A stretch of 64,000 nt of DNA, from assembly GCA_023159155.1 (NCBI GenBank), contig JAJNNX010000004.1, positions 1,302,001 through 1,366,000 on the forward strand, in the 5' to 3' direction. Source of the DNA: Ustulina deusta (taxonomy: Eukaryota > Ascomycota > Sordariomycetes > Xylariales > Xylariaceae). The position numbers and the translations under genes were made by a program. Each line of letters begins with the position of its first letter. The stretch's first letter is position 1. The notes beneath the pieces are model-generated. The model was not told the origin of the DNA. It ran no database searches and saw nothing but the letters and a program-made list of their open reading frames with translations. Of the stretch, positions 59,521-64,000 are shown piece by piece.

Positions 59521-61546
59521 CGGTCTCACGGGCCACCTAAAAATCGAAAATTAAAAAAATTTTGCTAAAAATAGTCTAGTTTAAAGGTTTAATATAAAAA
59601 AGTGGTATATTTTATAAAAAAATCACTAAAAATATATATATAAAAGCTTAATATTATTACTTCTTAACTCTTTTTTTTATAAGTAAATTAGAAAAAAATA
59701 GGTTTTTATATAAATATTATTACAATCAGTTAAATAAAGCTTCTATAGCTAGTTTATTAATACTATAGACAAAAACTCTAAGCTAAAAAAGAAAGAAAAA
59801 AAAGAAAAAAATCAGAGTTTATAAGGTAGATAGATATAGATTCTATATATATAGCTACAAAGTTATAAGTTAATCCGTACATAAACTTTTTATTTTATTA
59901 TTATATAGGTCTAAAGTTTTTATAAGTTTTACCAAAATTATACTAACTATTATACTACTTTTTTTTAAAACTAAAAATTTAAATATAGTTTTAATTCAAA
60001 GTTACTAATAACATTAGATTTATATAGCTTTTTTATATTATATTACTTTATTATTGTTTTTATAATTGTTTATAAATTTATTAATTGCTACTATATATAT
60101 TTATTTTTATAATTTTATAAAAAATCCAAAAGCTTTTTTATAAGTTTTATAAAATTAGTTAAGCTTAATTAATATATTTTAAAAATTTTAAGCTATATAT
60201 TAAGTATTACTAAAATTATAGCTTTTTTAAACAATTTAATATTATAGCTTTTTATTTTTTATATATATTTTTAATTGTTTAATTTATTTAATTTTAAATT
60301 TTGCTTTATTATTAATATTTTTAGCTAAAAGCAATAATTAGATTTATTAAAATAAAAAGTTATTGCTTATTTTTTATAATTAGTTAGTATAAAATAGGTT
60401 TTTTATTTTGTAAAAATTAAGCAAATTAAAAACGTAGCTAAATTTTTATTTTTTTAGGATTTTAAAAAGTTTAACTAACTAGAAATCTAATCTAATAGTT
60501 AATACTTGTATTATAAAGCTTTTTTTTTTTTTTAAATTTATTAGGCGTTTTTTTTTATTAGTTTATAGCTTGTATTATTTTTATATAAAAGTTATTATAT
60601 TATATACTATTTTTTAAACTTTTTAAATTTAATAGATTAGTTTAAATGTTTGTTGCTTAGTATTAGAATTTATAATAGTTTTTATTAAATGGGCTATATA
60701 TAATATATTGTATATAAAACAAACAAATAACGCGCGTGGACAAAATACAATATATTATACTATATCATTTATAAAAAAAAGAAAAAAAAAAGAATGTTTA
60801 TATAAAGCATAAGTTTTTTATATTTATATAAGAGCTTACGCTATTATATAAACTAATATAATAAAAAGGAAGTAAGGTCCCTTTTGTCTAGCCGAGGTCT
60901 AGTTAATATTTGTATAAAAGCTAAACATGAATGCGTATTTTATATAAGTTGTACGATAAGGTTGTAACTAATGCTAGTTATTCTAATACTGGCTATTTTT
61001 TTTTTTAGTTATAACTGCCCGTTATATAAAAAGAACAAAAAAAAATAATTATATAACTGCTTAAATATACGTACGAAAGTTTAACTATTATAAAAGCAAC
61101 TAGATTAGTAATCTAGTTTATATATATAGCTATTAAGTTAATAGATTTTTTTTTTTTAATAAAGTTATATAATAATATTATAAAGCTACTGCTTTGGCTA
61201 TACGGTTGGTTAAAAACTATAAGCTAAATATTACTTAGTAACTATTTAAGTTAAAGCTAAATATTTATTCCTGCTTTATATAATAGCAAGGTTTATAATT
61301 AGCTAGCTTGTCTAGTTAGTAGGCCTTATACGGGTAGTTACTAGTTAAAAGCTTTTAAGATTGCTTATATTTAATTAACTAAGCAGGTTATTTATATAAA
61401 AAAAAATTAACTAATTAGAAGTTAAGTTAGCTTATATATAAGAGGGCTTATATATAAAAAGGTATTTAAGTTTTTTGTTGCTTTTTGTTTTTTTGTTATT
61501 TTCTAAAATCTTTTGTATTATATATTGCTTTTATATTTTTAACTTT

Positions 61547-61547
61547 T

Positions 61548-61590
<43 letters not shown>
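61547..61590. repeat. (TTTA)11 microsatellite
   Basis: Eleven perfect TTTA units. Confidence 0.92.
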
Positions 61591-63288
61591 TACAAAAGTA
61601 ATTATAGTCTAATCGGCCTAGTACTAGCTATAATTTATATTAGTATTAAAATAAGCATTTATTATATAATAGATCTTATTCTAAGTTTTTTTAGGTTTGA
61701 TTTAATAAATATAAAAATCTTTTATATAACCCTTAAAGATTATTAAAAATATTGCATAATATTAATTTTTTATAATACTAAATTTTTAATAAGTATTTAT
61801 AAATAGATATGCTTTATTATAAAATAAGTTATATAGCTTACTTATATAGTTCTTTTTTTTTTTTATATTTTTTAAAAGATTGCATACTTTTTCGGAGAAA
61901 TTACTCTATTTTATATATCTTTTATAAGGGGTAGGTCCAGAAAAAGATTACTAGCTACTAAGTTTAGTGTTATATAAAGGTACGCCTATTATATAGAGGT
62001 CTAAGGGGGGTTATAAATAATAGGGTATTTATATACTAGTTAGAAATTAGGTTTATAGCTTATTTTTATTATTTAACTATATATTAGTTCAGAAATATTC
62101 TAAAACTTAATAGTAGGTCGTACAAACTAGGTAGTATAGTCCTTAGAGATATAAAATTATATGTTCTAAATAAGATTAAGCCATATAAGTTCTAGATATT
62201 TGATTTTTAGTTTTTGTTTTGTTCGTATAATAAGCTTAAAAGCTAAAGTAAGCTAAGGGGTAAAGGTAGGTTAAAAAATAGGGGTAGGCTAAAAGGAAGC
62301 AGGTCAAAATTGTTAATTTGGTATAAAAAAAATTAAAAGCTATTATATAAAAAGTAGTAAAGTAAATTAAACAATTAAAAGCTTAAAAAAACTTTTAGTT
62401 AGTTTAAATTTATTTTGTGCAATTTAAGCAAAGTTTTTTATATGTATGTTTAGGTCTATTTATACTTATACTTTTTTATATATAATAATATTATAAAGTT
62501 TTATATAAACGTTTATATAAAGTTTTTTAAAATGTTTAAATATTTATTCTGCAAAATTTTTTTTATACGCTTTTTAAAATATTTATTTGTTATTAATTAT
62601 ATAGTTATATTTTTTAATCTAATAAGCTATATATATATTAAATATTAGTTTTATTATACTATTTAAATTAATAGGTTTATTTTAGTATTAAAAATTAAAT
62701 ATTTTTTGTATGTTTTTTAAGCTAACGTTAAGTTTTTATATAATTTTTTTATATATAAATTATAAGTATGCTTTAATAACTTTTTATATATTATATAATA
62801 TGCTTAATATTATAATAAAAAAAATAAAATAGGTAGAAAAAAAAAGAAAAGCTATCTAGTTGTTATATAATAGTATAGTTAAAAATAGTATAATTGCGTG
62901 CTATTTTTGTTTTTTTTGTATAATATTTTTAATGCTTTTTACGAAAGGTTAATATTTATATATCAAAAATTAGATTTTTATTACTTTTTTTATAACAATT
63001 AAATATATTTAGGCATTTTGCAGTATAGAGTATTTGCTTTATTTTATATAGTATTACTAATGCTTTTTTGTAAAAAGGTAGTATTATATAATAAAAATTT
63101 CAAAGTGCAATATAAAGACCTATTTATATAGGTTCAACTCTGTTATTACTCTTACTAATCTATGGTACTTTTTTGTAATTCTTTTAAATGCTTCTATAAT
63201 CACTAATTAGTAAGTTAACCAGCAAACTTATAGATTAGCAAAATAGAAGAGACGAGGCTATACTAACTGTTGTACAATAATTCTAAAA

Positions 63289-63700
63289 CCTTTTACCTAG
63301 CAGAAAAAATACAGGCAATATATTATACAAAGGTCAAATAAAATATGTTCTGCTTAGTAGAACATATTTTAATTAACTTTTTGTATAAGTTATTATATTA
63401 GACCAGTACTCGGTTTTAATCTTTAGACCTTTTGCTTAGCAGAAAAAAAAAGGACAAGTTAAACTAATTATATTATTTTGCTTAGCAAAACAAAAAATCA
63501 AAAGTTAACTATAAAACTATTTTTATACTTTTTTCCTTTTTGTATAACTTATATATAAAGCTCTATACTTTTGTTCTAAACTGGACTGTTTATTTCTAAC
63601 TATATCCCGCCCAGCAAAACCAAAAAAAAAAGTTTGATTAGCCTTATACAACCCTTTTTTGTATATAATACGTTTATAACTACTGTTCTGTCTAGCAGAC
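63289..63700. repeat. family of interspersed palindromic motifs around GCTTAGCA
   Basis: At least five related palindrome-like sites: CCTTTTACCTAGCAGAAAA (63289), AAAATATGTTCT-GCTTAGT-AGAACATATTTT (63340-63370, perfect 12-bp arms), CCTTTTGCTTAGCAGAAAA (63428), TTTTGCTTAGCAAAAC (63477-63492) and GTTCTGTCTAGCAGACC (about 63684). Between and after them, variants of TTTTGTATAA(C/G)TTATATATAAAG recur (63380, 63539, 63739, 63861). The spacing is irregular. Confidence 0.65.
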
Positions 63701-64000
63701 CGGACCACAAAATTAACTGCAAGCTTTTTTATAACTTTTACCTTTTGTATAACCAACCTACATATAAAGGACCTTTAAATACCCCTTTTCTATACAGCTA
63801 CTTTTAACTTTATATAAAACAAACCAAACTTCCGCTTTTTTTCCCCCCTCCCTCTAACCCTTTATATAACTAGTATACAAAGACCACTTAAATACTTTTG
63901 TATGGCTATTTTTTTTTAACCCCGTATAGGCCGGATTAACCCTACTTCCCCCCCCTTTATTAACCTGTTATATAAACAACTAAACAACTTTTTTTTAGCT

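Larger units (their letters stand above)
59521..64000. other. A+T-rich, RIP-like region without identifiable gene
   Basis: Composition and TpA density match the degraded retrotransposons at 34-49 kb, so this is most likely one or more RIP-mutated transposons, probably extending beyond the window. I could not find paired ends or read any domain with confidence. The segment at 61910-62240 keeps slightly more G+C. Microsatellite and palindromic repeats are listed separately. Confidence 0.55.

Noticed and set aside
63523..63756. 77-codon minus-strand frame near the right end
   Set aside because: Lies across the palindromic repeat region; Lys/Arg-rich by composition and without a family match.

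Overview
The window is nuclear DNA of a filamentous ascomycete (Pezizomycotina, probably Sordariomycetes; genus not resolved). This rests on short GT-AG introns with CTAAC-type branch sites, families typical of these fungi (signalling mucin Msb2, Dal5-type MFS transporter, Clr5-domain protein, DUF3176 membrane protein), scattered CCTAGGTACC-type palindromes, and long A+T-rich blocks whose transposons carry TpG-to-TpA damage typical of repeat-induced point mutation (RIP).

Layout. 1-33.6 kb has ordinary composition and is gene-poor: an MFS transporter (minus, 3 exons), an MSB2-type signalling mucin (minus), a gene-free stretch of about 9 kb, an FKBP12 prolyl isomerase (minus, 6 exons), an intron-containing tRNA-Pro(CGG) (plus), an F-box protein (minus), an SRR1-domain protein (plus) abutted tail-to-tail by a decayed LINE, a region with fold-back repeats, and a large multi-pass membrane protein (plus). 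33.6-49.1 kb is a nested retrotransposon stack. A probable LTR is split by a Copia-type element (160-bp LTRs, CTCCT target duplication), which is itself split by a chromodomain Gypsy-type element (203-bp LTRs). Both are RIP-inactivated; each reverse transcriptase has its catalytic Asp-Asp pair changed to Asn-Asn. 49.2-53.0 kb is a gene island with a divergent pair: an N-terminally short AAA+ ATPase (minus) and a Clr5-domain protein (plus) with an apparent frameshift. 53.2-55.2 kb is a 1.9-kb A+T-rich DNA transposon with 44-bp terminal inverted repeats flanked by TA. 55.3-56.7 kb is a decaying FAD-linked oxidase pseudogene. 57.1-59.3 kb is a DUF3176 membrane protein (minus, 3 exons). 59.5 kb to the end is A+T-rich and almost featureless, with a palindromic repeat family near the right edge.

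The genes do not form an obvious pathway. Left of the stack are conserved signalling and housekeeping genes (MSB2, FKBP12, SRR1, tRNA). Right of it lies a compartment of accessory genes, some broken, among RIP-mutated transposons. I did not find a clearly new biological system. The strongest observations are the nested stack with matching target duplications, the parallel DD-to-NN loss in two unrelated reverse transcriptases, the palindromic repeats at the right edge, the AAA+/Clr5 divergent pair, and the long gene-free region upstream of MSB2.
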